Shown: positions 17,401 to 25,918 of the stretch, one piece after another | Numbering within the stretch: the first letter of the stretch is position 1 | How the letters are laid out: each line of letters starts with the position of its first letter | Origin: Photobacterium gaetbulicola Gung47 | GTDB lineage: Bacteria > Pseudomonadota > Gammaproteobacteria > Enterobacterales > Vibrionaceae | Length of the DNA: 64,000 nt | NCBI GenBank assembly: GCA_000940995.1 | Contig: CP005973.1 | Coordinates: 1,550,001-1,614,000, forward strand | Direction of reading: 5' to 3' | Program-made: the position numbers and the translations under genes | Notes under the pieces: generated by a model | What the model was told of the DNA's origin: nothing | What the model saw: only the letters and a program-made list of their open reading frames with translations | Databases searched by the model: none

Positions 17401-18757
17401 CGACAAAATCCAAGATAGCATCGTTGTCTGAGTCCTCAGGCAATATCGGGTCAAAACCGATTTCCACATCATCGGTAATTTCGTTGCCATCAGAATCCGT
17501 ATCGAGGAAGTTAGCCACGCCATCGCCATCAATGTCCTGCACGCCCTCAACTGAATCATCAATTAAGTCGCCATCACTATCAAGATCCCACCAGGCCGGC
17601 AGCTGATCACCATCCTGATCTACATCTCCTGCGGACAACAGTTGTTCCAAGCCGTCGAGGATGCCATCGCCGTCACTATCTGGGTTGGTTGGCTGCATGC
17701 CTAGCGCCAGTTCAGTATCATCGGACAGCCCATCCATATCACTATCTTTGAACACGCTAACCCGGTAGCTAAATTGTTCCGATGCCGCATTATTAATATC
17801 AGCTACCGAGAACGCATGGGAACCATCGGCAGTAATACGCGAGCTCACCGCAAGGTAATCTTCATGTGACCAATCAACTTTTACTGTTGGCAAGCTGGCA
17901 CCAGCACTGCTCAGAAGAGCCAAAGATGGGGCAAATTCTTTATTGGTTTTATGCAGCAACAGCGTAATGATATCGCCGGCCTTGGCATCAAATAGGAAAT
18001 AATCAGTATCCACTTCATAACCCGAGCCCGACTCAACCACCCCTTTTACAGCAAATGGGTAGCTGCGGTTCAACTGATTACCATTAGGGTAGAGGTTGCC
18101 GTTAAATTCCATTTCAGAATAAACAAACAAGTCCTGCTGCTCAGGATCAAACGGGTAGGCATCACTTTGATCGGGCTTGCCATCGCCATCTTCGTCACTC
18201 TGAGCATAGTTACCGACCCCGTTACCATCAGAATCGATCCACTCCGTGATATCTTTTGGGAATTGATCATCAACGTTTAATGTACCGTCTCCATCAATGT
18301 CCAGGTCACGGCTAGACGGTATACCATCAGCATCATAATCGACATATAGTGTCTTGGTTCCCGAGCGGGAATACTCACCATCTGACACAGTCAGCTTAAT
18401 CGTATAATTACCCTCGACCAATGCTAAGAGTCGGGTATTCCTTGATGACGGAGCCAATATATTCCCAGCATCTTTTTCCGGCTCTTCGACAATCTGCCAT
18501 TGGTAAGTCAAGGCACTGCCATTTTCTGTGGTACTTCCCGCGGCACTCAAGGTAATGGCTCGATTTATGGCTGCATACTCAGACGTTGTAATAACTAATT
18601 CAATCGTATTATTGTCCGGTGTTGGTGTAGTCGTTGGCTTTGAAATGCTCTCATCTCTATCCCCATCGAAACACCCTGACAGCAACGCGCTGGTAATGAT
18701 GGCTGCGGCCAATGTGACACGTTGCTTCACCGGCTGTTGAAGGTGACGTTTCCCCAT
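14441..18757 (-). CDS. Giant surface lipoprotein with thrombospondin-type-3-like Ca-binding repeats and IPT/TIG-like domains
   Basis: A 1438-residue predicted lipoprotein. The N-terminus has a signal sequence with the lipobox LLSGC (Cys29). A PKD/Ig-like domain follows (ITLSAAGSTTENGSALTYQW..). Then come acidic DxDxDG repeats of the thrombospondin type 3 kind at roughly residues 140-210 and 340-475 (for example DSDGDGILDGLEQ), which normally bind calcium. IPT/TIG-like beta domains are visible at ~500-580 (RRGDTIRLEGEGFG) and again near the C-terminus (WGETVTISGAGF). The ~600 residues between are not recognised. I start at ATG 18757, which has an AAAGGA ribosome site 8 bases upstream, rather than the upstream TTG. 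A surface or periplasmic binding/adhesion role is likely; nothing indicates an enzyme. Confidence 0.85.
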   Translation of the reverse strand: MGKRHLQQPVKQRVTLAAAIITSALLSGCFDGDRDESISKPTTTPTPDNNTIELVITTSEYAAINRAITLSAAGSTTENGSALTYQWQIVEEPEKDAGNILAPSSRNTRLLALVEGNYTIKLTVSDGEYSRSGTKTLYVDYDADGIPSSRDLDIDGDGTLNVDDQFPKDITEWIDSDGNGVGNYAQSDEDGDGKPDQSDAYPFDPEQQDLFVYSEMEFNGNLYPNGNQLNRSYPFAVKGVVESGSGYEVDTDYFLFDAKAGDIITLLLHKTNKEFAPSLALLSSAGASLPTVKVDWSHEDYLAVSSRITADGSHAFSVADINNAASEQFSYRVSVFKDSDMDGLSDDTELALGMQPTNPDSDGDGILDGLEQLLSAGDVDQDGDQLPAWWDLDSDGDLIDDSVEGVQDIDGDGVANFLDTDSDGNEITDDVEIGFDPILPEDSDNDAILDFVDTDDDNDSLKDINDNDRLSPLEQAEPGDKEGRLVVTTVTVITTDGSHAIEGVARRGDTIRLEGEGFGTTPMIAWQQGTELLNLVPQVDESGVLTFTVPQKAQSGEIKVSNGRKISYPHQITVVDADSPLLFDVEVIGDVGYAYAGESITLQGINLSAPSVRVNLNGVELIPTSVSNNRIRVTLPLDAASGVIAVVSDEISNRLPVEVRQQTGGSVVLPSGSTLAFDQLTAEFLGSSDSAVAANGSFVLPTRNQGATTVHLFAPEQAGREPAIFLSGVVLPGQGSIEISPYTMAAGLVYTSMGLEATIHADDQRAVMDVLLNSTRAFGDYLDEKLGQDPYYLEDYRRADFTEMFLKAIETAGSAVDSALSQGQIRQKTAALVSAKSIVAYASQAGGAEVTPQPFQQDFGVSFQDAGDSVNGKIDIENDTMMFADYKLLNAYNGKIIRDYANSYFSSDLLAPQSGIFSFYNANMKTEDLKHRSADLRLYTPGFKGEVWHIYKNSPSYKLAVRTFMSQAFVPVVNTVVGLRMTDSTTSTVLDILFQYGLVDAVESGWSKGTVSGFAEGVEAMIKKSEASTYEAIVKAVAVNQGPAVVKKMAVALGMKLTPWGSAATVVSVGGTAVDLGKLATDIATTSSYLEFRVNFPISVEEVTPAVIMVDGEPKDVALKGQGLDPVIKGSIFGATTHKPSVTFTDSKQEIHTDDAPTYESYIVGAGLTAPVSPLKVRLPADYLDKAESPLSVKLSHHRLDRDPFVDDLVEVKLDTQFTIELVKELTLSALDPSTGAWGETVTISGAGFSRIITDNRVFFTGDEGQPVAAMITGATPSELTVVVPNGAETGDVWAEVVNVNGTQQSNTLPFELEQQTYTFTFGDNGAANDDTYALYVNGQLIRTMASPSRSVSADVPLTPGVHQVELHGITAPDRIGTYYVSFPAGVTLISGDAMTGSDLTAGKVKRYSVEVQPVAPAKAGTKSLRRAGMPVPILWDE

Positions 18758-19179
18758 CGAATAATCCTTTATTCCTATTCTCTGCAAATAATTACCGCAC
18801 CCAAACCATTAGCACTAATTGCCACGCTTGGGCACAGCACAACATAAATTGGGAAAGTAGCATTTACAGGCACACCAACAGGGGATGCTTAGCGCATTTC
18901 TTCGATGCAGTTCGGGTATTTAAGGTGTAAGGAATAGCTTGCATGCAAATAATCGCCCACACTTCAAAGTTAACCTTAGATCCCTATAGGGTATAGCTCG
19001 TGCATATACGTCTTTCTATGAGGTTGATAGGCCACTTCAGTAAGCAATATTGTCGGATTGAGCCCTTGGGATCAGCCGATCACACATCGATAGCAAGAGT
19101 ACGGATTTCATGTGGCACATAAGGTTTATGTTCCTGTTCCATGCCTGGTAGGAATCGGAATCCGACTGAAATCACACAG
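18758..19179. other. Intergenic stretch, no gene seen
   Basis: About 420 bp between the giant lipoprotein start and the barrel gene end. I see no convincing open frame, RNA gene or strong terminator; it should hold the promoter of the lipoprotein gene. Confidence 0.5.
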
Positions 19180-20163
19180 CTAAAACTGGGCTGACAGCTT
19201 GAAAGAGAGCCGGTCCCCCTCTGCACGATTACGAACCTCCAGCTCATTGGTCCACTTTAATTCCGCCCGAACCGGCCGCCCAGACCAGGTTGCCCGATAA
19301 CTAATAACCGGCCCCAGGCCGACAGCCTTTGCTTTGAAGTCTCCCGATACGGCCCCACTACCAGAGTCCGAGCTGAGCTGTTGATACCAGTAACCTGACA
19401 AGCCGATCCCGGTGAAGCCCCACAACAGAGGAATATATTGGATCAGCGTCGAGTCAACATGCATCTGGGTACCCGTCTGATAGTCGGTATCCTCATTTTT
19501 GGTGTTCCAATCGATTCCGCCTGACACAGTAAACTCTTGTCCGGTGACCGGCTCAATATACTGAAGCCAGGCAACAGGTGAAACGCTCCAGTAATTTTTA
19601 CCGACATTGGCCAATTTACCGGGTTCAAAATTACCGGTCGGGGCATAAAGGTTGAAATGTAGTTCCGTTAGCCAATATTCAGACAAAGAGTAAGCCAACA
19701 TCAAGGGGGCAATCATGATATCGCCAAGGCCACTGTCCCTGTCTCGCAGGCGATGCCCTTGCACATTATGTTCTTGGCTGGCAGAGACTTCCACTGAACT
19801 ATATGGCAACGCAATTGCCATGGCATATTGCCACCCGCCTTTTAATCGAATCCCCGGATTCCAAACAAGGTTCATCGAATAGGTCTGGGTGGTAATACTC
19901 AGATCGTTTACCGCCAAACCCGCCAAGGGAACACTCAGTTCACTCTGAGTGCTGCCGTCAAACCCGCTCAGATCCATATACACATTGAGTGATTTACTGG
20001 GTGGAATTTGATTGATCCTCGATGACAATGTGCCGGGCAGATAGTGGCCACTCCCCCCCTCTTCTGCCGTCACTTGGCAGGGAGCGACAAGGGCGGCTAA
20101 CAAGGCTCCTGACAACAAGGCTTCGTAACACGAAGACAATCCCCTAGCCAACATGGCATGCAT
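19180..20163 (-). CDS. Outer-membrane beta-barrel protein, MetA/phenol-pathway transporter family
   Basis: A 327-residue exported protein resembling the family annotated as 'transporter' or MetA-pathway-of-phenol-degradation protein (PF13557). The N-terminal ~33 residues contain a signal peptide (LLSGALLAALVAPCQVTAEE). The mature part opens with GHYLPGTLSSRINQIPPSKS, typical of this family, which starts with a G.Y..G motif. It continues with alternating amphipathic strands, an LGDI...P block (GLGDIMIAPLM) and the YAPTGNFEPGKLANVG motif, and ends in a terminal Phe (LSAQF) as outer-membrane barrels do. These proteins are thought to pass hydrophobic compounds across the outer membrane, mostly by analogy. 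It stands alone; the gene downstream on the same strand encodes the giant lipoprotein 420 bp away. Confidence 0.82.
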   Translation of the reverse strand: MHAMLARGLSSCYEALLSGALLAALVAPCQVTAEEGGSGHYLPGTLSSRINQIPPSKSLNVYMDLSGFDGSTQSELSVPLAGLAVNDLSITTQTYSMNLVWNPGIRLKGGWQYAMAIALPYSSVEVSASQEHNVQGHRLRDRDSGLGDIMIAPLMLAYSLSEYWLTELHFNLYAPTGNFEPGKLANVGKNYWSVSPVAWLQYIEPVTGQEFTVSGGIDWNTKNEDTDYQTGTQMHVDSTLIQYIPLLWGFTGIGLSGYWYQQLSSDSGSGAVSGDFKAKAVGLGPVISYRATWSGRPVRAELKWTNELEVRNRAEGDRLSFKLSAQF

Positions 20164-20332
20164 AGAAAATTCCCCCTATACCTCAATAGCTTGAAATATA
20201 GATGAGAATTTTGAAATTACGTAATCACAATGAAAAATTGCGATGACACAGCTAGCAATCCTTAACAAAAATATTGCAAGATACCGTTTTCTAATGAATT
20301 AATTACACATCAAACCAAAAAAGGGATGTGTG

Positions 20333-21268
20333 ATGAAAGGATTTGTTATTTCTAGCTGGGACTTTTCATCCGGCGCAGCAAGGCAAAACCCACCGGAGGT
20401 GCAAAAACTCCTCGCCGAAAACTGGTATCACTGCCAGCGAGATGCCGCAGGACTGAAGGACTGGCTGATAGCTAATCAGATCCCTGAGGCCGTTGTTGAC
20501 TCCCTGCTCGCCGATGACACACGTCCGCGATTCGAAAAGTACAGCGACGATTGTTTTTTGGTGATATTGCGCGGCATCAACCTCAACCAAGGGGCTGAGC
20601 CCGACGATATGCTTAGCCTACGTATTCTCTGGTTCAAAGGTGCCCTTCTCTCAACACGGAAGGTACCTTCGCGAGCCGTCACGAAAATCATCAACCAACT
20701 GGAACAAGGTATCGGGCCGCTTAACTTACCGGACTTGCTGCAAGCAATGGCAAACAGCATCAACGGGATCATCTCAGGTTTTCTCTCCCCCGTGGAAGAT
20801 ACGCTCAACGAAATGGATCACAACGTCAAGGCTGATCCCAAAGAACTCAATGCGATATATTCCCGCCTGCTGCGACTTCGCCGATACCTCAAGCCCCAGC
20901 GCTATGTACTTGAAGATCTGATACAAGCTGAGATAGAGGTATTGACCGGACACAAGAACCATTTCAAAAACTGCCTAGATACCATCGTGAGAATGAACGA
21001 ATCTATCGAGTTCTATATCGACCAGGTCAATCTCTACTTTGCCAATATCAACCAGCGACAAGCAGAAACGATGAACAGGAATACCTATTTGTTCTCTGTC
21101 ATTGCTGGCCTATTTCTCCCCGCTGGATTTTTCACCGGGTTGCTTGGTGTCAATATAGGAGGAATACCAGGAGTTGAGGACCCGCTGGCATTCCCTCTGT
21201 TTTGTCTCGGCCTAATCCTTATCGTGGCGATTGAGATCATCATTCTGAAGAAGTTGAAATTCATCTAG
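20333..21268 (+). CDS. zntB: ZntB-type zinc transporter (CorA superfamily)
   Basis: An inner-membrane divalent cation channel or transporter of the CorA superfamily, ZntB branch, moving Zn2+ across the membrane as a pentamer. The large N-terminal cytoplasmic domain is followed by a long helix (~140-245). Two C-terminal membrane segments flank the conserved GVNIGGIPG loop near residue 280; ZntB proteins have this GVN-x-GGIPG form. The ATG at 20333 has AAGGGA six bases upstream; a GTG sits immediately before it at 20330. Length (311) is close to the 327 of the Salmonella protein. Its neighbours are unrelated in function. CorA itself prefers Mg2+, but the loop context favours ZntB. Confidence 0.87.
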   Translation: MKGFVISSWDFSSGAARQNPPEVQKLLAENWYHCQRDAAGLKDWLIANQIPEAVVDSLLADDTRPRFEKYSDDCFLVILRGINLNQGAEPDDMLSLRILWFKGALLSTRKVPSRAVTKIINQLEQGIGPLNLPDLLQAMANSINGIISGFLSPVEDTLNEMDHNVKADPKELNAIYSRLLRLRRYLKPQRYVLEDLIQAEIEVLTGHKNHFKNCLDTIVRMNESIEFYIDQVNLYFANINQRQAETMNRNTYLFSVIAGLFLPAGFFTGLLGVNIGGIPGVEDPLAFPLFCLGLILIVAIEIIILKKLKFI

Positions 21269-21358
21269 CGAAGAGCGCCGGCTAAATATCCTCCTCCATA
21301 AGCCAGCACTGCGACTGATGAGGAGGAAAGCCAGCTATGCGATGAACACATAGTGCTA

Positions 21359-22591
21359 TTAGAAATTCGCCAAAAAGTACGGGATCATCAAGGCATTGAC
21401 CAGGTCGATAAAGAACGCACACACCAATGGCACAATAATGAAGGCCAAATGGGAGTTACCGTAGCGCTGGGAGACCGCAGACATATTGGCCATCGCCGTC
21501 GGCGTGGAGCCCAGTGAAATCCCTCCGAAACCGGAGCAGATGACCGCCGCATCGTAGTTTTTCCCCATCGCCGGAAACACCACGAAGATATTGATCAGCA
21601 CCGCAACGATGAACTGCGCGGTAAGAATAGCGAAAATAGGCCCCGCCAAGTCAATCAGTGTCCACAACTGCATACTCATCAACGACATCGCCAAGAAAGT
21701 ACCCAAAGCAATATCGGCAATCAAAGCGACCGCAGGCTTTCTCGCGGGCCAGCTCGTACCTGTAATACGTCGGAAACCGATATTGTGCACAATATTGGTC
21801 ATCACAATACCGGCGAACAAACAGGTGACGAACAGCGGTAATTGCAAGCCCATTTCGGCAATTGATTCATTGAGAATATAACCAAGAATGACACAAACAT
21901 GAATGGATAAAATGGCATCGAGGAAATCGAAGCCCGAGATGTGGCCATTCGACTCCTCATCCGCAACCCCCACATCCAACGCCTCTTTTTTCTCTGGTTT
22001 GAGATCATGACGGGTGATAAGAAACTTAGCGATGGGACCACCCATCAAGCTTGCCAAAATAAGACCAAAAGTGGCACAGGCTACCCCTATCTCCATCGCA
22101 TTGCTGATGCCGTAGCCTTCCGATATACGGGGAGCCCAAGCAATAGCGGTACCATGGCCGCCAATGAGTGAAACACTGCCTCCCAGCATACCAACCGGGC
22201 TCTCAAGGCCGAAGGCTTTTGCCACGCCTATCCCCGTGAAGTTTTGCACCATCATGTAAGCTATGGTGATCGCCAACAGGATCACCAAGGGCAAGCCCCC
22301 CTTGAGCAAATCTTTCAAGCTCGCATTGATCCCAATGGTGGTAAAGAAGTACACCAAAAGCACATCACGCGCGACCAGATCAAATTCAATGGCGATATCC
22401 GACACGCTGTAAACAATCGCGATGATCACCGAAAACAAAATACCGCCCGTGACCGGCTCGGGAATACTGAACTCTTTGAGTGGCTTGAACACATTATTAA
22501 GCTGTCGGCCAATAAACAGCACCAGTATCCCGATGGTGACGGCAAAAAAGGAATCAAACCTCAAAATGCCATTGACCCAATCCATTTCCAT
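21359..22591 (-). CDS. gltS: Sodium/glutamate symporter GltS
   Basis: A 410-residue inner-membrane carrier that takes up L-glutamate with Na+. It has two repeated halves of about five membrane helices, each with a re-entrant pore loop containing a Gly-rich stretch: GGSVSLIGGHGTAIAW near residue 136 and CSGFGGISLGSTPTAMANM near 350. These are the family signature. The N-terminus LRFDSFFAVTIGILVLFIGRQL matches E. coli GltS strongly. ATG 22591 has AAGG about 10 bases upstream. Convergent with zntB. Confidence 0.95.
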   Translation of the reverse strand: MEMDWVNGILRFDSFFAVTIGILVLFIGRQLNNVFKPLKEFSIPEPVTGGILFSVIIAIVYSVSDIAIEFDLVARDVLLVYFFTTIGINASLKDLLKGGLPLVILLAITIAYMMVQNFTGIGVAKAFGLESPVGMLGGSVSLIGGHGTAIAWAPRISEGYGISNAMEIGVACATFGLILASLMGGPIAKFLITRHDLKPEKKEALDVGVADEESNGHISGFDFLDAILSIHVCVILGYILNESIAEMGLQLPLFVTCLFAGIVMTNIVHNIGFRRITGTSWPARKPAVALIADIALGTFLAMSLMSMQLWTLIDLAGPIFAILTAQFIVAVLINIFVVFPAMGKNYDAAVICSGFGGISLGSTPTAMANMSAVSQRYGNSHLAFIIVPLVCAFFIDLVNALMIPYFLANF

Positions 22592-22745
22592 ATAGTTATA
22601 CCCTTAACATTTGCAAAACTTTCATTAACCCTAGCAAAACTCTATGAAAAATAGCGGTGTTAAGGTCAACAAACGCTGACTGGCACGCAAGAATCAGTGT
22701 TATGAAATTTGAGACAGTGATATATGAGATCGGCTATGAGGGCCG

Positions 22746-22774
22746 AGAAAACCAGCGGAACTAAAATCCGCTGG
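22746..22774 (-). terminator. Terminator after the solitary trpB gene
   Basis: An 8-bp stem (CCAGCGGA / TCCGCTGG, 7-base loop) followed on the minus strand by TTTTCTC. It lies 17 bases past the trpB stop codon and separates it from gltS. Confidence 0.78.
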
Positions 22775-22791
22775 CTTACCCGCTATCGATG

Positions 22792-24015
22792 TTAGATCAA
22801 AGATTCAATACCGTATTCTTTACCGTAGTTCTCCACCACAAAGTCGATATCCTTATCACCGCGGCCTGAGAGATTAATCAAAATTGACCCGGTTTCACCC
22901 TGTTTAGCGATTTTCAGGGCATAAGCCAAGGCGTGGGCCGACTCAATAGCTGGGATAATCCCTTCGCAACGTGACAGTTCGAAGAAAGCATCAATCGCTT
23001 CCTGATCATCCGCTGTACCGTAGTTAACCCGGCCGATATCTTTAAGGTAGCTATGCTGTGGCCCAACCGACGGATAATCCAAGCCACTAGCAACTGAGTA
23101 GACTTCCTGAGGTTCGCCCTTCTCGTCTTTTAGCATGTAAGATTTAAAGCCATGCATGATACCCGGCTCACCCAGCGACAAGGTGGCCGCATGCTCACCG
23201 ACTTCATCCATAGAACGGCCTGCTGGCTCAACCCCGTGAATAGCCACATCCTGATCGTCCAAGAACGCAGTAAACAATCCCATTGCATTTGAGCCGCCGC
23301 CGACGCAAGCCACGAGGTTGTTAGGCAGGTTTCCGGTCATTTCCTTGAACTGAACACGGGCTTCGTTGCCGATGATCGACTGGAAATCACGCACCATCAT
23401 AGGGAATGGGTGTGGGCCGACTACCGAGCCAATGGCATATAGCTGGTTGATAGGATCTTTGAGGTAAGCATCAAACGCAGCATCTACCGCTTCTTTGAGT
23501 GTTTTACGGCCATGGGTTGCCGGGATCACATTGGCACCAAGGATGCGCATTCTAACGACATTCGGGTGCTCCTTGGCGATATCCACTTCACCCATGTAGA
23601 TATCACACTCCAAGCCAACCAATGCCGCTGCGGTTGCTAATGCCACACCGTGCTGGCCAGCGCCGGTTTCGGCAATCAGCTTCTTCTTGCCCATTTTCTT
23701 AGCAACCAAGGCTTCACCCAGGCAATGGTTAATCTTGTGGGCTCCGGTATGGTTGAGATCTTCACGCTTTAGATAAATCGGCGCACCATATTTCGCCGAT
23801 AGATTCTCGGCATGGAAAATAGGGCTAGGACGGCCAACAAAGTGTTTATAGAGGCGAGCCAGCTCTTCTTGGAATGCGGGATCCTTACGACACTCATCAT
23901 AGGCTGCGGTGATCTCCTCCATCACTTTTTGCAGCTCTTCGGGAATAAAGCTGCCGCCATATTCACCAAAATAACCTTGAGCATTGGGTAGAGCGTGATC
24001 AAACGAGTTCTTCAT
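22792..24015 (-). CDS. trpB: Tryptophan synthase beta subunit, solitary copy
   Basis: A PLP enzyme that joins indole and serine to make tryptophan. The PLP lysine is in [12 protein letters not shown] (Lys94 from the chosen start) and the phosphate-binding loop is [10 protein letters not shown]. The [11 protein letters not shown] and [10 protein letters not shown] motifs place it near the TrpB1 type rather than TrpB2. I start at ATG 24015 ([10 protein letters not shown]), because the ten extra residues from 24045 have no counterpart in the family. There is no trpA, nor any other trp gene, next to it: it has its own terminator and is flanked by gltS and an amylase gene. Such stand-alone copies may act on free indole, or may replace or supplement the operon copy. 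Sequence differences from a standard TrpB1 (for example [13 protein letters not shown]) suggest a distinct subgroup. Confidence 0.9.
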   Translation of the reverse strand: MKNSFDHALPNAQGYFGEYGGSFIPEELQKVMEEITAAYDECRKDPAFQEELARLYKHFVGRPSPIFHAENLSAKYGAPIYLKREDLNHTGAHKINHCLGEALVAKKMGKKKLIAETGAGQHGVALATAAALVGLECDIYMGEVDIAKEHPNVVRMRILGANVIPATHGRKTLKEAVDAAFDAYLKDPINQLYAIGSVVGPHPFPMMVRDFQSIIGNEARVQFKEMTGNLPNNLVACVGGGSNAMGLFTAFLDDQDVAIHGVEPAGRSMDEVGEHAATLSLGEPGIMHGFKSYMLKDEKGEPQEVYSVASGLDYPSVGPQHSYLKDIGRVNYGTADDQEAIDAFFELSRCEGIIPAIESAHALAYALKIAKQGETGSILINLSGRGDKDIDFVVENYGKEYGIESLI

Positions 24016-24226
24016 GGCATTCCTTGTCCTATTCAATGAGTACACTCAGCCATCATAAAGACTTATATGCCAAGGTTGAATAGCAACCTTGCGAGCATTA
24101 CAGAGAAATGTGATCACGACGATTTAGCTTGCAGAAATGGCCCGGGGAAAACTCACCGGGCTACAGCTGATCTGTCTACTTATAACTAAATGATCCTGTT
24201 CATGATAGATCAGGACCACATTGTGC

Positions 24227-25630
24227 TTAGAGCATATACATTCTTGCCGTGCGCGCAGGAATACTGAACGTATGATAACGAGAGCTTACCGTTTCAGTCG
24301 CATCAGAAAGCGTGTCCTGATAAGACTGATACCAGTTGAATTCATGCTGATACGTATCGACAGTATGGCTGCGTTCTTCGCCACACTTGTTAATTCCGAC
24401 AACGCCTTGCTTACCACGTTTAAAAATAATTAAGCACTGGTCACTGTGCAGTACCGTCATACCTTGCCCCTGCATAGCATTATGGAAAGCAATCATGTTT
24501 TTCATATCTGTTTTATTCCAGACATCTGCCCAACGGCCATTGTCTTTATCTTCGCTATCAGGTAGTTCATCACTGTAAATAAGTGGCGTTCCCCCATCTT
24601 TACCAAGAATATAAGCATAAGCGAGTGCTTCATCTTCAGGATCCATGATCTGATGACGGAAACCGTCATTGGTAGGAATGTCATGTGTAATAGTAAAAGT
24701 GACTGCTCTAGCGTTATCCAGTGCCTGGCCATAAGCTTGTGGATCATGCAGTTTTGTCATGCTGCCATCATAAGAGAACGCAGAACGGATTGATGCAAAC
24801 AGAGGAAAGTCATAGGCAGCATGATCGGTATTATTGAGGTAGGGCTCCAAAAATACCTCATAACTTGAATCTCCGGCTCCACCGCTGGTAATGACTTCAC
24901 CAAACACATGCATTCCAGCAGTAATTTCGGCGGTAAACACTTGATCTATTTGGTACTGACTCATGTGTTTTACTGCGTCAATTCGAAATCCAGTTACCCC
25001 CATCTGCTTTAGAGCCTGGAGGTACAGTCGCTGCTGCGATACAACCCAGTTATTCGGGTCAAGATCCGGCAAACCGCGATCACCTTCTCCCCCACACAGG
25101 CGCCAGTACTGTACATGACCTGGGTCTCCCCAGTCAGAGATACACCCTTCAGGATGAAAGTCATTTGCAGAGAAAATGTTTTCGCTTAAGTCGCCAAATA
25201 GGGTCTGTTTCGCATAATATTCGCTATTTGCTGCGTAGTCTGCAAGTACCTCTGCTCCCGGGTAGTTCAAGTCTTCCCGCTTCCAGGTTTCATTCGCCAT
25301 GTGGTTCAGTACAACATCGGCATAAACTTCTACGCCGTGCTGTTTAAGCGTATCAATCATTGCTTGAAAATCTGTTTTATTACCCAGAGGAGAATCAATA
25401 ACCCGAATATCCTGTGGCTGATAGCGAGCCCACCACTCAGTTCCTGATGATTTTAATGTTGGTGAAACCAAAACCTTTTTGTAGCCAATGTTGGCAATTT
25501 CAGCAGCATTAGCCGTAATATCTGAGTATTTCCAGTTGAAGGCATGCAAAATAGTGTCAGCATAAACAGTGGAAGAAAGGCAGCCTGTAGCAAGAACGGC
25601 TGCGAGTAGTGTTTTTGTATGCTCCATCAT
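24227..25630 (-). CDS. Secreted alpha-amylase (GH13)
   Basis: A 467-residue extracellular or periplasmic enzyme that cuts internal alpha-1,4 bonds in starch or glycogen. The signal peptide is residues ~1-24 (LLAAVLATGCLSSTVYA). The TGC could imitate a lipobox, but the region reads as a normal Sec signal. The four GH13 regions are intact: DVVLNH (105-110), GFRIDAVKH with nucleophile Asp218, VFGEVI with acid/base Glu245, and FTITHDIP with Asp317. A short C-terminal beta domain follows. It is close in length to small marine and Bacillus-like amylases. It is monocistronic, with the next gene on that strand (trpB) about 210 bp away. No MalT box was found upstream. Confidence 0.93.
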   Translation of the reverse strand: MMEHTKTLLAAVLATGCLSSTVYADTILHAFNWKYSDITANAAEIANIGYKKVLVSPTLKSSGTEWWARYQPQDIRVIDSPLGNKTDFQAMIDTLKQHGVEVYADVVLNHMANETWKREDLNYPGAEVLADYAANSEYYAKQTLFGDLSENIFSANDFHPEGCISDWGDPGHVQYWRLCGGEGDRGLPDLDPNNWVVSQQRLYLQALKQMGVTGFRIDAVKHMSQYQIDQVFTAEITAGMHVFGEVITSGGAGDSSYEVFLEPYLNNTDHAAYDFPLFASIRSAFSYDGSMTKLHDPQAYGQALDNARAVTFTITHDIPTNDGFRHQIMDPEDEALAYAYILGKDGGTPLIYSDELPDSEDKDNGRWADVWNKTDMKNMIAFHNAMQGQGMTVLHSDQCLIIFKRGKQGVVGINKCGEERSHTVDTYQHEFNWYQSYQDTLSDATETVSSRYHTFSIPARTARMYML

Positions 25631-25918
25631 AATCCTCTGTTATAGGTGTCTCTGTCTTGGGATTGATAAGAGCATACCGACCACATAACGGAGTAAAATT
25701 TTGTTATGTTCTTTTTGTTTTATCACACTCTGTAGGGCTAAATGTGGTAGCAATGGGAGTTAGCGAACATTTTGTAATCCGCTTTGGTAAAGGCGTGGCT
25801 TACCTATGTCGAAGGCGTTACAAATTAAAAAAATACAAACAATAATGTGTGGAGGATAGATGCAGATAACAACTATTGGCTTTGACTGTGAAGACACAGT
25901 CTTGGTGATGACTTCAAC

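Noticed and set aside
17082..17606. Ser-rich 174-codon frame opposite the giant lipoprotein
   Set aside because: It mirrors the Asp/Gly-rich Ca-binding repeats on the real strand and has no ribosome site.
21280..21335. TCCTCCTC/GAGGAGGA inverted repeat between zntB and gltS
   Set aside because: The loop is over 20 bases and there is no T-run; weak as a terminator.
24139..24166. GCCCGG/CCGGGC inverted repeat between trpB and amylase genes
   Set aside because: Short stem, long loop and no T-run, so I do not call it a terminator.
25657..25845. Short plus-strand frame between amylase and adhesin genes
   Set aside because: 62 codons with no ribosome site, no family match and an unusual composition; the spacer is better read as the amylase promoter region.
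25845..25870. Possible MalT box near the amylase gene (GGAGGAT)
   Set aside because: Only a partial match, a single copy, in a position far from the amylase start; MalT boxes usually occur in sets.
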